Shown piece after piece: positions 47,807-54,673 of a stretch of 64,000 nt of DNA (positions are counted from its first letter, which is position 1; every line of letters begins with the position of its first letter). Origin of the DNA: Synechococcus sp. WH 8101 (GTDB taxonomy: Bacteria; Cyanobacteriota; Cyanobacteriia; PCC-6307; Cyanobiaceae); NCBI RefSeq assembly GCF_004209775.1, contig NZ_CP035914.1:496001-560000 (forward strand), written 5' to 3'. The notes under the pieces were generated by a model, which saw only the letters and a list, made by a program, of their open reading frames with translations, did no database searches and was not told where the DNA came from. The translations under genes were made by a program, and so were the position numbers.

Positions 47807-48295
47807 TCAGACGAGAGCGTTGATGGCGTAGTCGATGTAGTTGTTGGCGATGACGCCGGCGTCGCCGGAGACGCCGTGGTTGGCCTTGATGTAGTTGAGA
47901 GCTTCGACGTACCAGGAGGGGGAGAGTTCGAAAGCGCGGTTGATCTCGTCGAGACCGGCGATCAGGTACTCATCCATGGGGCCGGTGCCACCAGCCACGA
48001 GGCAGTAGGTGACCATGCGGAGGTAGTAGCCGATGTCACGGGCGCACTTCTCTTTGCCGCGAGCGTCAGCTGCGTAGTTGTTGCCCTGCATCTGGGTGGT
48101 GTAGGGGAACTTGTTGTACACAGCCTGAGCAGCGCCGTTCACGAGGGAATCAGCGTTGGCGGTGAGGGCCTTGGCAGCAGCCAGAGCGTTGGCGGCACGC
48201 TCGAAACGACCGAAAGCAGCGTTGATTTCGGTGTTGGAGAGGAAGCGGCCCTGGGAATCAGCGGCGGCGACGGCTTCGGTGAGGGGGGTCTTCAT
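47807..48295 (-). CDS. cpcA: phycocyanin alpha subunit, copy 6
   Basis: Identical product. First alpha gene in the transcription direction, in the partial unit that lies next to cpcD. Confidence 0.96.
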   Translation of the reverse strand: MKTPLTEAVAAADSQGRFLSNTEINAAFGRFERAANALAAAKALTANADSLVNGAAQAVYNKFPYTTQMQGNNYAADARGKEKCARDIGYYLRMVTYCLVAGGTGPMDEYLIAGLDEINRAFELSPSWYVEALNYIKANHGVSGDAGVIANNYIDYAINALV

Positions 48296-48383
48296 TGTTG
48301 GAAAAGACGAAGGTGTTCTGATGAGAAATCACGGGGTGATGGGCCTTAAACGTCATCACCCAGGGTTGATCGGCGCAGCCGGA

Positions 48384-48902
48384 TCAGGCGACAGCAGCGG
48401 CAGCGCGGTCGAAGTAGGTGCCGATTTCAGACATCAGAGCGGAGCAGTCACCAGCGGTGATGCCGTTCTTGTCGTTGGCGATAGCGATGGCCGCGTCCTT
48501 CATCTTGCGAACGCCTTCAGCGACGGAAGCGCCAGGAACGCCCAGGGCCAGGTAGGTCTCACGCAGGCCATTGAGGCAACGGTCTTCCAGCACGGAAGCG
48601 TCGCCGGTGAAGGCGGCGTAGGTGACGTAGCGGAGGATGATCTCCATGTCGCGCAGGCAGGCAGCCATGCGGCGGTGGGTGTAAGCGTTACCACCGGGGG
48701 CGATCAGGGCGGGCTGCTGAGCGAACAGTTCGCGAGCGGCGTTGGTGACGATGGACGAAGCGTTGGAGGTGATGCGGTTCACGGCATCCATACGCTTGTT
48801 GCTGTCAGCAACCATGGCAGCCAGAGCATCGATCTGGCCGGCGTTGATGAATTCGCCACGGGCGTCAGCCTGGGCAACAACCTTGGTGAAGGCGTCGAAC
48901 AT
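48384..48902 (-). CDS. cpcB: phycocyanin beta subunit, copy 6
   Basis: Identical product; Val127 is GTC (base G at 48522). Only the first 46 bp upstream match the other copies. Beyond 48948 the promoter region is different apart from about 27 bp of imperfect similarity and the TGACC-TTTGTTAA element, so this pair may be regulated differently from copies 1-5. Confidence 0.96.
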   Translation of the reverse strand: MFDAFTKVVAQADARGEFINAGQIDALAAMVADSNKRMDAVNRITSNASSIVTNAARELFAQQPALIAPGGNAYTHRRMAACLRDMEIILRYVTYAAFTGDASVLEDRCLNGLRETYLALGVPGASVAEGVRKMKDAAIAIANDKNGITAGDCSALMSEIGTYFDRAAAAVA

Positions 48903-49057
48903 TGAGAAAGCTCCTGTTCTCGACGAGGGGTCGGGAGTGGTTGGGGGTTGAGAGCCAAGTCGTGAGGGCCTGGATCCCTGGCAGGGAGCGGGATGCCGAT
49001 GGCTACCGCTCGTGCTCGCCGATTATTCTTCAAGAAGATGAGAACCCGGCGCGAGCC

Positions 49058-49075
49058 TTTTAACAAAAGGTCATT
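49058..49075 (-). promoter_or_regulatory. conserved element upstream of cpcB copy 6
   Basis: The minus strand reads AATGACCTTTTGTTAAAA, a near match to the element upstream of the other cpcB copies. It is the longest stretch shared by the two otherwise different cpcB promoter regions beyond the immediate upstream sequence. Confidence 0.5.
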
Positions 49076-49148
49076 CCGTCGCCGATATCCCAGGCCTGGA
49101 GAGTGTTCTGCCTGTTACGGAGTGCGAGGTGTACTTGGCCTTGTCATG

Positions 49149-49174
49149 AAAAAAGCCCCCCGAGATGGGGGGCT
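49149..49174 (-). terminator. Rho-independent terminator of cpcD
   Basis: On the minus strand AGCCCCCCATCTCGGGGGGCT (49154-49174) is followed by a run of T. It lies 21 bp after the cpcD stop and separates the linker operon from cpcB copy 6. Confidence 0.9.
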
Positions 49175-49194
49175 GGAACATCGCGACTGAGGCG

Positions 49195-49473
49195 TCACCC
49201 TTCCGCCTGCTTGCGGGTGCGGCGGGCTGGTTTGGCGGCGGCGCCCTCACCGCCACCATTGGCTCCGAGGTCGCCACCGCTGACGCTGACCTCTTCGATC
49301 CGGCCCCCCAGGCGCTGGATCATGCGCATGGTTTCGTTCATGCGGGTGTAAGGAACCTGCATCACGGTGTCGGCCGTGCGGATGAAGTCGTTGTTGGCGA
49401 TGCCGGTGACCTTGAAGGTGACCTGGCGACTGGAGGCGAAGCCCGAGGAGCGACTGCCGGCAGAGACTTTCAT
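49195..49473 (-). CDS. cpcD: rod-capping linker CpcD
   Basis: A 92-residue protein with a single CpcD domain: F-K-V-T-G-I-A-N-N-D-F-I-R-T-A-D near residue 20 and V-P-Y-T-R-M-N-E-T-M-R-M-I-Q-R-L-G-G-R-I near residue 40. The C-terminal 25 residues are Gly/Ala/Lys-rich (G-G-G-E-G-A-A-A-K-P-A-R-R-T-R-K-Q). CpcD caps the distal end of phycocyanin rods and so limits their length. It starts 38 bp after the linker gene on the same strand. Only one copy is present, against six cpcBA pairs. Confidence 0.88.
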   Translation of the reverse strand: MKVSAGSRSSGFASSRQVTFKVTGIANNDFIRTADTVMQVPYTRMNETMRMIQRLGGRIEEVSVSGGDLGANGGGEGAAAKPARRTRKQAEG

Positions 49474-49511
49474 GGCTTGGATGGTGAGAGGAAACAGCTG
49501 ACCCTGAAATG

Positions 49512-50354
49512 TCAGTTCACGGTGGTGATGCTGGCGATCCGGCCGCCCTCGCGCTGAATTTGGCGCTGGGTGTCGAGCAGTTTGCTGAAGGGCACGAAAC
49601 GCACGCGGTTGCTGCGCTTGTGGAGGCGGTAGTTGTTCAGACCGGTGATTTCGATCCGGAAGGTGCGCCCCTCTTCGGCGGCGCCCACGCCCTGGCGAGT
49701 CACGCCATCGGTGCCCACCTTGCGGAACACATTGCCCTTGGCATTGGGGCTGACCACCGGCACGGGGGCTTCCGCATGCACTGAAGGGTTAAGGCGCGAC
49801 TGGTTCTTGCAGATGTCACCCTTCACCGAAGCGGCTACGCCGCGGCTCAGTTGCAGCATGTAGGAGAACTGCAGACCCTGCTGGCCGGCGCTGTAGTTCC
49901 AGCCGTGCAGGTAGGGCACCACCTCTTCACCGAAACGCTCCTGATATTCGGCACTGTCGATGTAGGAATCGATTTCGGCATCAAAACCCTGCTCCTGTAG
50001 GATCGTGAAGTGGTGCAGCATCTCGGCCTTGTTTTGGGGTGCCCGGCCAAGCAGATGCTTGTGGTTCAGCTCAATGAACCGATAGGGGTTGGAATTTTCA
50101 AAGAAGCGCTTGCGATACAGACCACTCTTCGCCAGTTGACGCACAAACTCGCGGGTGCTCAGGTAGCCGCGGCGGAACAGGGATTCCGGGCCTTCCAGGC
50201 GATCACTGCTCAGGATGTACTGATAGCCGAAGACCTGTTGATAGGCAGCCCGGATCAGGGCGGCGCGATCATTCTCTGAGCTGTTGGTCCAGTTTTCCTG
50301 GGCGGGCTGCGTGTAGCGCTCGATTCCCAGGTAGGACGCGTTGGCGAGTGTCAT
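49512..50354 (-). CDS. cpcC: phycocyanin rod linker, CpcC paralogue
   Basis: A 280-residue rod linker with the same two-domain plan as the array CpcC: N-terminal linker domain and C-terminal CpcD-like domain (F-R-I-E-I-T-G-L-N-N-Y-R-L-H-K-R). Start chosen at the ATG at 50354 (MTLANASYLGIERY); the frame is open for 111 codons upstream without linker character. Coding residues around N-H-K-H-L-L-G-R to H-G-W-N-Y-S-A-G-Q are nearly identical to the array copies, whereas both ends differ. It is probably the core-proximal or distal rod linker, paired with cpcD; which of the two cannot be told. Confidence 0.9.
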   Translation of the reverse strand: MTLANASYLGIERYTQPAQENWTNSSENDRAALIRAAYQQVFGYQYILSSDRLEGPESLFRRGYLSTREFVRQLAKSGLYRKRFFENSNPYRFIELNHKHLLGRAPQNKAEMLHHFTILQEQGFDAEIDSYIDSAEYQERFGEEVVPYLHGWNYSAGQQGLQFSYMLQLSRGVAASVKGDICKNQSRLNPSVHAEAPVPVVSPNAKGNVFRKVGTDGVTRQGVGAAEEGRTFRIEITGLNNYRLHKRSNRVRFVPFSKLLDTQRQIQREGGRIASITTVN

Positions 50355-50555
50355 TGGCACGGGGTGACGAAGCTTGGTTGAGGCAATGGCCTGCCTCAGG
50401 CTCAAGACATGTTCGATCTGGATCCTATGGAGAGAGTCGATGACAGATCCAAGCCTTTCAGAATCGTTACAAGACCAGGGCTGGCGCTGGTGTGCGGCAG
50501 GACTGGTCTGTGCCTGAATCGCCGATACCATCCGGCGTAACACCCACCTGTGGCA

Positions 50556-50945
50556 ATGGACGCCCTGCAAGGTCAGCAGCTGTTTCAAAGCCGCCTCTGT
50601 CAACAACTGAGCTTGCTCACGGCCGTGAGTGAGTCGTTGACCGAACGGATGCTGCAGGTGGAGTTCCGTCTTCAGGAGCTTGAGCAACAGATGCAGCGGC
50701 TCGAGGCGCCGGAGGCATCCGACTGGGAGGGTGCGGCCGCGCTACTCAGCGCCACCGAATCACGACTCAGCCGGCTTGAACGGCGACTTGGCTCGTCTGT
50801 TGTGGAGCCGCAGGCTCCGGTCTGGGACGAATCTGATCCTTTCCCGGAAGAGGAGAGCCAGGAATTCCCCGTTGATGCCATCCCTGCCGATGACATGCAT
50901 CTCAATGGGGAAGAGGAGCAGGGGCTGCTGGTGGAGATGCCTTAA
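50556..50945 (+). CDS. conserved hypothetical coiled-coil protein
   Basis: About 129 residues from the ATG at 50556; a GTG two codons earlier is also possible. Residues 15-50 form a Gln/Leu/Glu-rich heptad region (L-T-E-R-M-L-Q-V-E-F-R-L-Q-E-L-E-Q-Q-M), a second helix S-A-T-E-S-R-L-S-R-L-E-R-R-L follows, and the C-terminal 45 residues are strongly acidic. Function unknown; it diverges from the linker operon and converges on cpcT. Confidence 0.65.
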   Translation: MDALQGQQLFQSRLCQQLSLLTAVSESLTERMLQVEFRLQELEQQMQRLEAPEASDWEGAAALLSATESRLSRLERRLGSSVVEPQAPVWDESDPFPEEESQEFPVDAIPADDMHLNGEEEQGLLVEMP

Positions 50946-50968
50946 GCCGTTGGCGTGAGGCTTCCGCC

Positions 50969-51562
50969 TTATTCCAGGTTCCAGTGGCTCGGGATGTCGC
51001 TGGAGTAGTCGTCCACGCGGCGGAACTGAAACGGTCCCGCCAGTGATCCCCAGACCTGTTCATGGGTCTGAGGGTCGTGGCCGCGGTCGATCGTGCTCAT
51101 GCCGGCGGCGTCGATCTCGAACTGGCTCACCAGGTAGGTGGTGCGTCCCTTGCGTTCCACCATGCAGTGGCAGCCAGGTTCCACCTCGCCACTGAAGCCA
51201 TCCCCCTTCGGGCTCACCACATAGGTGCACCCTTCGAGCAGTTGCAGATCGTCGCTGCCGATGGCGGTCAGCTGGTGTGGATTCAGGGTGGCGCCCCAGA
51301 AGCGCTGCGCATCCGTGAGCGAGTGGTTGCGCACGTGCAGGGCGTCCCCCTCCTGGCGCGCTTCGAGCACCCGGATCCGGTAGGGCTCGGCCGGGGCAAG
51401 GGCGTAAGCCTGCTCAAGCAGGAGCATGCCCGCCTCCAGGTGCGGCAAGGGGCGCACCGTCACGTTGATGTGGGCGTAGAGCGGTGGATTCTCGAAGGCC
51501 TGTGCCTCGTTGGTGAAGCTCCCACAGAGCAGGCGCACCAGACGATTCAGAGGAGCAGACAT
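50969..51562 (-). CDS. cpcT: phycobilin lyase CpcT (CpcB Cys153 site)
   Basis: A 197-residue protein of the CpcT/CpeT family. Motifs include L-C-G-S-F-T-N-E-A-Q-A near residue 12, Y-R-I-R-V-L near residue 58, L-E-G-C-T-Y-V-V and the C-terminal G-P-F-Q-F-R-R. CpcT attaches phycocyanobilin to Cys153 (Cys155 in standard numbering) of CpcB. Position beside the phycocyanin genes and the absence of phycoerythrin genes favour CpcT over CpeT. Confidence 0.88.
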   Translation of the reverse strand: MSAPLNRLVRLLCGSFTNEAQAFENPPLYAHINVTVRPLPHLEAGMLLLEQAYALAPAEPYRIRVLEARQEGDALHVRNHSLTDAQRFWGATLNPHQLTAIGSDDLQLLEGCTYVVSPKGDGFSGEVEPGCHCMVERKGRTTYLVSQFEIDAAGMSTIDRGHDPQTHEQVWGSLAGPFQFRRVDDYSSDIPSHWNLE

Positions 51563-51566
51563 GGCG

Positions 51567-51797
51567 TCAGAGATTGAGAAGTCTCAGGCGGAATTCGGCC
51601 ACCTGGCGGGCCAGATCCGATGAGCTTTCCATGAAGGGATGCCCCTCCAGGCTGCTCATGACGGAAGCGAGTCGGGTCGTCACATCCTGATCGCCATCGA
51701 CGTTGACACTGCGCTTCCAGGCCTCGTCAAAGGCCATGGCGAAGCTGTCGGCGTTGTTGAACTGACGGGTGTCGTTGAGCTCTCCGAACTGAGGCAT
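51567..51797 (-). CDS. small conserved hypothetical protein upstream of cpcT
   Basis: A 76-residue acidic protein (M-P-Q-F-G-E-L-N-D-T-R-Q-F-N-N-A-D-S-F), predicted mostly helical. It ends five bases before the cpcT start, so the two are likely co-transcribed. No family recognised. Its start is 16 bp from the end of the integrated element, so the promoter of this pair may lie within or across the element's left end. Confidence 0.6.
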   Translation of the reverse strand: MPQFGELNDTRQFNNADSFAMAFDEAWKRSVNVDGDQDVTTRLASVMSSLEGHPFMESSSDLARQVAEFRLRLLNL

Positions 51798-51812
51798 GGG
51801 AGAGAAAAAGGC

Positions 51813-51838
51813 ATGCCAGGACCCAGATTTGAACTGGG
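51813..51838. other. attL: duplicated 3' end of tRNA-Phe
   Basis: 26 bp identical to 59180-59205, covering the T arm and acceptor end of tRNA-Phe. The rest of the tRNA is absent here, so this is the displaced copy created by integration. Confidence 0.9.
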
Positions 51839-51924
51839 TTCAAGACGCCGAAAACCGCCCCAAAACACCATATTCAGTGGGTTTAGCGCCGAGCAAGACC
51901 CCATATACAGGGGTGATGTGACAA

Positions 51925-52003
51925 CTCACCTACCGCTCACCTACCATTGAGGTTTGTGATGGTTGGTGCCAAGGTCCGCCTGGTGTCGGTCATTGGTAGG
52001 TGA
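51925..52003. promoter_or_regulatory. putative integrase arm-type sites, left end
   Basis: CTCACCTACC occurs twice in direct repeat at 51925-51934 and 51936-51945 (11-bp period), and inverted as GGTAGGTGA at 51995-52003. The same motifs in the same pairing occur near the right end. The spacing is typical of arm sites bound by tyrosine recombinases or their directionality factors. Confidence 0.7.
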
Positions 52004-52012
52004 ATCCTAGGG

Positions 52013-53404
52013 ATGCCCAGACCCCTGCCCGAAGACTGGAAGACCCTCAACGTGGCGAGGCATCTCGGTCTAAAGGGGGCGTATCCACAGGACCTCCGCC
52101 TAAAGAGGGTCTCCAGGACCAAAAACCTTGTTGCCCAGTTCCTGCCCCCCATAGAGGACGATCCCCGTCCCAATGGCGGTAGAAGCAAAGGTGGCAAGCG
52201 ACTCGCCATCTCGGCGTCCATGGGCACGGACGACCCTTGGGAGGCAGGCAAGAGAGCGATTGCCTGGGTCCAAGAGAAGCAACGTGAAAACCGTCAAATA
52301 ATATCCACTCACCAGATAGAGAGAGAGTTTTTGCTGGAGAGGTATTGGGAACAATGGTTTAGCAGGGAGGTAGAAAAGACTCGTCGAAATCCTGGCAAGT
52401 GGAGGGAGAAAAAGTTGCTGTGGGAGGGCAACGAATATGGAATCAAGCATCAACCCTGGGCAAGCAAACCGCTTGACGAAATCACCGCTGGTGATATGGA
52501 AGATTATTGGGCAGTTTTGGATGCCAGAAGAGACCTTTCAAAAGGTGTCACAATGTCTGGACAGAAAGAGCAACTTCGGGCGCTTCTCAATCACTTGTTC
52601 AAGGAAGCAAGGCGAACTACACCAGAGAGATATTCGTCCCTTCGACTTCTTGAGTTTCCTCCTGTCTCAAGACAAAAAAGAGCACCAAATCACATTCCCA
52701 GTGCTGGGTGGACCCTTTTGATGAAAACCCTTGTCGACCTGACAGAGGGTGCTGTCCTTAAGGACCTCAGCAAGGTCGAATACGAGACCCTGCCTTGGAC
52801 CTCAAGGAATAAAAAGAACATTAGGAACTACGTAGATTTATACGATGCTCTTCAATTCCAATGGTATTTTTATCTCCGAGCGGAGGATATGTCTCGCCTA
52901 CGAAGCGAGTGGTTCAAGGACGAAGGCGATAATATCTACTGCTTTCTTGAAGACACGAAGGGGAATCGAGAGCAAAAGTCAACCAGGGCGTTTCGACCTC
53001 AGCACTACATGACGATTAAGCGAATTTTAAAGAGGCGACCAAATGGTTATTTAATTTTGCCATGGGTTGACCGCCAGCAACATAGAGAGGCGGAAAGCAA
53101 TTGCCTTGAAACTCTCAATGGTTTACTGAAAGACGCTGTATCAATCTGCCTGCCAGATTTTAACTTGGGCAAAAAACCATGGACTTGCATGAGGCATACC
53201 TCATTACGCTTGACGCTTGAGGAAGTGCCATTACTTGGAACTGACCGGTGGATTCATCAGTTTGCCGAAAATGCTCACACTAGCGCCAAGATGCTTAGAG
53301 AAACATATCTACGTTTTATTGATAGAGATAATCTTATTGAGCAGGTTAAAGACCAATTCACGCCAAGCGAGTGGCAAATGGTCAAAAGAGTTCAGTCTGA
53401 TTGA
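52013..53404 (+). CDS. int: tyrosine recombinase/integrase
   Basis: A 463-residue integrase. The first 130 residues are basic, with K-R-L-A-I-S-A-S-M-G-type strand regions, likely the arm-binding domain. A core-binding helical region follows, then the catalytic domain from about residue 280. Catalytic residues visible are Arg in A-E-D-M-S-R-L-R, the H-x-x-x-R region M-R-H-T-S-L-R-L-T-L, a second His in N-A-H-T-S-A-K-M, and the Tyr nucleophile in L-R-E-T-Y-L-R-F near the C-terminus. Its position beside attL is that expected for the enzyme that inserted the element into tRNA-Phe. The 5' third is GC-richer than the rest. Confidence 0.9.
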   Translation: MPRPLPEDWKTLNVARHLGLKGAYPQDLRLKRVSRTKNLVAQFLPPIEDDPRPNGGRSKGGKRLAISASMGTDDPWEAGKRAIAWVQEKQRENRQIISTHQIEREFLLERYWEQWFSREVEKTRRNPGKWREKKLLWEGNEYGIKHQPWASKPLDEITAGDMEDYWAVLDARRDLSKGVTMSGQKEQLRALLNHLFKEARRTTPERYSSLRLLEFPPVSRQKRAPNHIPSAGWTLLMKTLVDLTEGAVLKDLSKVEYETLPWTSRNKKNIRNYVDLYDALQFQWYFYLRAEDMSRLRSEWFKDEGDNIYCFLEDTKGNREQKSTRAFRPQHYMTIKRILKRRPNGYLILPWVDRQQHREAESNCLETLNGLLKDAVSICLPDFNLGKKPWTCMRHTSLRLTLEEVPLLGTDRWIHQFAENAHTSAKMLRETYLRFIDRDNLIEQVKDQFTPSEWQMVKRVQSD

Positions 53405-53492
53405 TTTTTCTAATAGCAAATCAACTTGACTGGGCAAGAGCGCTGAAGTCGAGTATTCTGTCCTGATTCAAACGGACGTATCAAAATAGGAC

Positions 53493-54149
53493 ATGAGGCG
53501 TTATTTGCTCTACCTCCGTGTCTCATCTCAAGACCAAGGACGTAGCGGTCTTGGTCTTGAGGCACAGCAGCGGGACATCGACCTGTTTCTGGAGAACTAC
53601 GCCGACACCCCCTACGAGGTCATCGAGCGGTTTGTGGAAATCCAGAGCGGGAAGGACGACGACCGCCCCCTTTTGGATACCGCTATCACCATGGCGAAGA
53701 ATCAAGGTGCCGTGCTCGTTGTGAGCAAGTTGGATCGCCTGTCCAGGCGGGTCTCCTTCATTGCCACACTGATGGAGGACAAGTCGCTGGAGTTCAAGGT
53801 TGCCCAGATGCCCTTTGCTGATAAGTTCCAACTCCATATCTATGCCTGCCTGGCGGAGCAGGAACGGGACTTCATATCTCAACGAACCAAGGCAGCACTG
53901 GCAGCAGCAAAGGCAAGAGGCACAAAACTGGGTGCTCCCGTAATTCACCTGGAGAAACTGGCGAAAGCACGGTCTGAAAAGGCGACAGCAGATGCCAGCA
54001 AAGTTGCTTCGGTCATCATGCCCCTGAAACGACAGGGGGCATCCTTAAGACAGATTTGTGATGCTCTCAACCACAGCGGTGTCAAAACCCAGAGGGGAGG
54101 GAAGTTTCACCCTTCGCTCGTCTCCAGGATGCTCAAGCGTATTCAGTGA
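53493..54149 (+). CDS. serine recombinase (resolvase/invertase family)
   Basis: A 218-residue small serine recombinase. The catalytic motif Y-L-R-V-S-S-Q-D-Q-G-R-S-G-L-G-L-E-A-Q lies near residue 10, with the nucleophilic Ser after R-V. K-L-D-R-L-S-R-R and A-E-Q-E-R-D-F-I-S-Q-R-T-K-A-A-L mark the catalytic core and helix E. The C-terminus has a Hin-like helix-turn-helix (G-A-S-L-R-Q-I-C-D-A-L-N-H-S-G-V). Its substrate site is unknown; with an integrase already present it may resolve multimers or invert a segment. A good AGGA ribosome site precedes the ATG. Confidence 0.9.
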   Translation: MRRYLLYLRVSSQDQGRSGLGLEAQQRDIDLFLENYADTPYEVIERFVEIQSGKDDDRPLLDTAITMAKNQGAVLVVSKLDRLSRRVSFIATLMEDKSLEFKVAQMPFADKFQLHIYACLAEQERDFISQRTKAALAAAKARGTKLGAPVIHLEKLAKARSEKATADASKVASVIMPLKRQGASLRQICDALNHSGVKTQRGGKFHPSLVSRMLKRIQ

Positions 54150-54673
54150 GGACTCGATCCGTATTTTCGCTGGTAGTTGAGCGCTTTTCTCTTTTGCTCG
54201 GCAAGGCGGTATGCCTGACGACGCTTCTCTTTCTCGCTCAGGAGATGCTCTTTCGCCTTTTGTGGCAATGGACAGTTCCAACCGCCACCACAAAGTTGCC
54301 CAGCGTCCCATCTTTCTTGGGCATATCCTTCAGCAACGTCAACGCCTTGAGATTTTGCCAAGAACTTGAAGGTGGTTAAAGTCGTGTCACAAGCACAGCA
54401 GTGAAACACATATCCTTCATTCCCGCCAACAGTCAAATACGCTGGTTTGTAGGATTCGTATTTCTGCTTCTTCTGTGCCCTCCAGGAGGAGCAGAAAGGG
54501 CACTTCCCCTTCCAACCATGCCTATCCCCTTTGAGTTGCTCCTGACCCGTTAGAGCGTCTTGTAGATGCCTCTCATCAATCGCTTGAATCCTGGCGAGCA
54601 TCTGCGGTGTCTTGATGACCTCTAAAGAGTTTTTGTTGTGACAACGGGAATATCTGTAATTTTTTGCTGGCAT
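54143..54673 (-). CDS. primase-like zinc-ribbon protein
   Basis: A 176-residue protein. Cys58 and Cys61 (K-C-P-F-C) pair with Cys92/93 and Cys95 (F-H-C-C-A-C) about 31 residues later, followed by T-F-K-F-L-A-K-S-Q-G. This is the layout of the zinc-binding N-terminal domain of DnaG/phage primases (CHC2 type). No TOPRIM or polymerase domain follows, so it is either a stand-alone nucleic-acid-binding protein or a truncated primase. The basic C-terminal helix (K-E-K-R-R-Q-A-Y-R-L-A-E-Q-K-R-K) could contact DNA. It overlaps the recombinase gene by 7 bp, convergently. Confidence 0.7.
   Translation of the reverse strand: MPAKNYRYSRCHNKNSLEVIKTPQMLARIQAIDERHLQDALTGQEQLKGDRHGWKGKCPFCSSWRAQKKQKYESYKPAYLTVGGNEGYVFHCCACDTTLTTFKFLAKSQGVDVAEGYAQERWDAGQLCGGGWNCPLPQKAKEHLLSEKEKRRQAYRLAEQKRKALNYQRKYGSSPH

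Larger units (their letters stand above)
35525..48948. repeat. tandem array of 2,437-bp cpcC-cpcBA units (five full plus one partial)
   Basis: Units begin at 35525, 37962, 40399, 42836, 45273 and 47710; the sixth is partial, ending at 48948 where its cpcB upstream sequence departs from the others. Each full unit holds, in minus-strand order, the cpcC promoter, cpcC, a terminator, the cpcB promoter, cpcB, cpcA, a terminator and about 50 bp of cpcE leader. Comparing the units, I found one difference, at 36337 and every 2,437 bp after it: C in copies 1, 3, 5 and G in copies 2, 4, 6. The left edge of the array is unique sequence (cpcE); the right edge is cpcD. Confidence 0.95.

Noticed and set aside
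35525-48948. CRISPR array
   Set aside because: The repeats are long, gene-containing and contiguous with no unique spacers; no cas gene is present. No short-spaced repeat array was seen elsewhere.
50355-50687. 111-codon N-terminal extension of the CpcC paralogue
   Set aside because: No linker character, and the array CpcC copies start at the position equivalent to the ATG at 50354.
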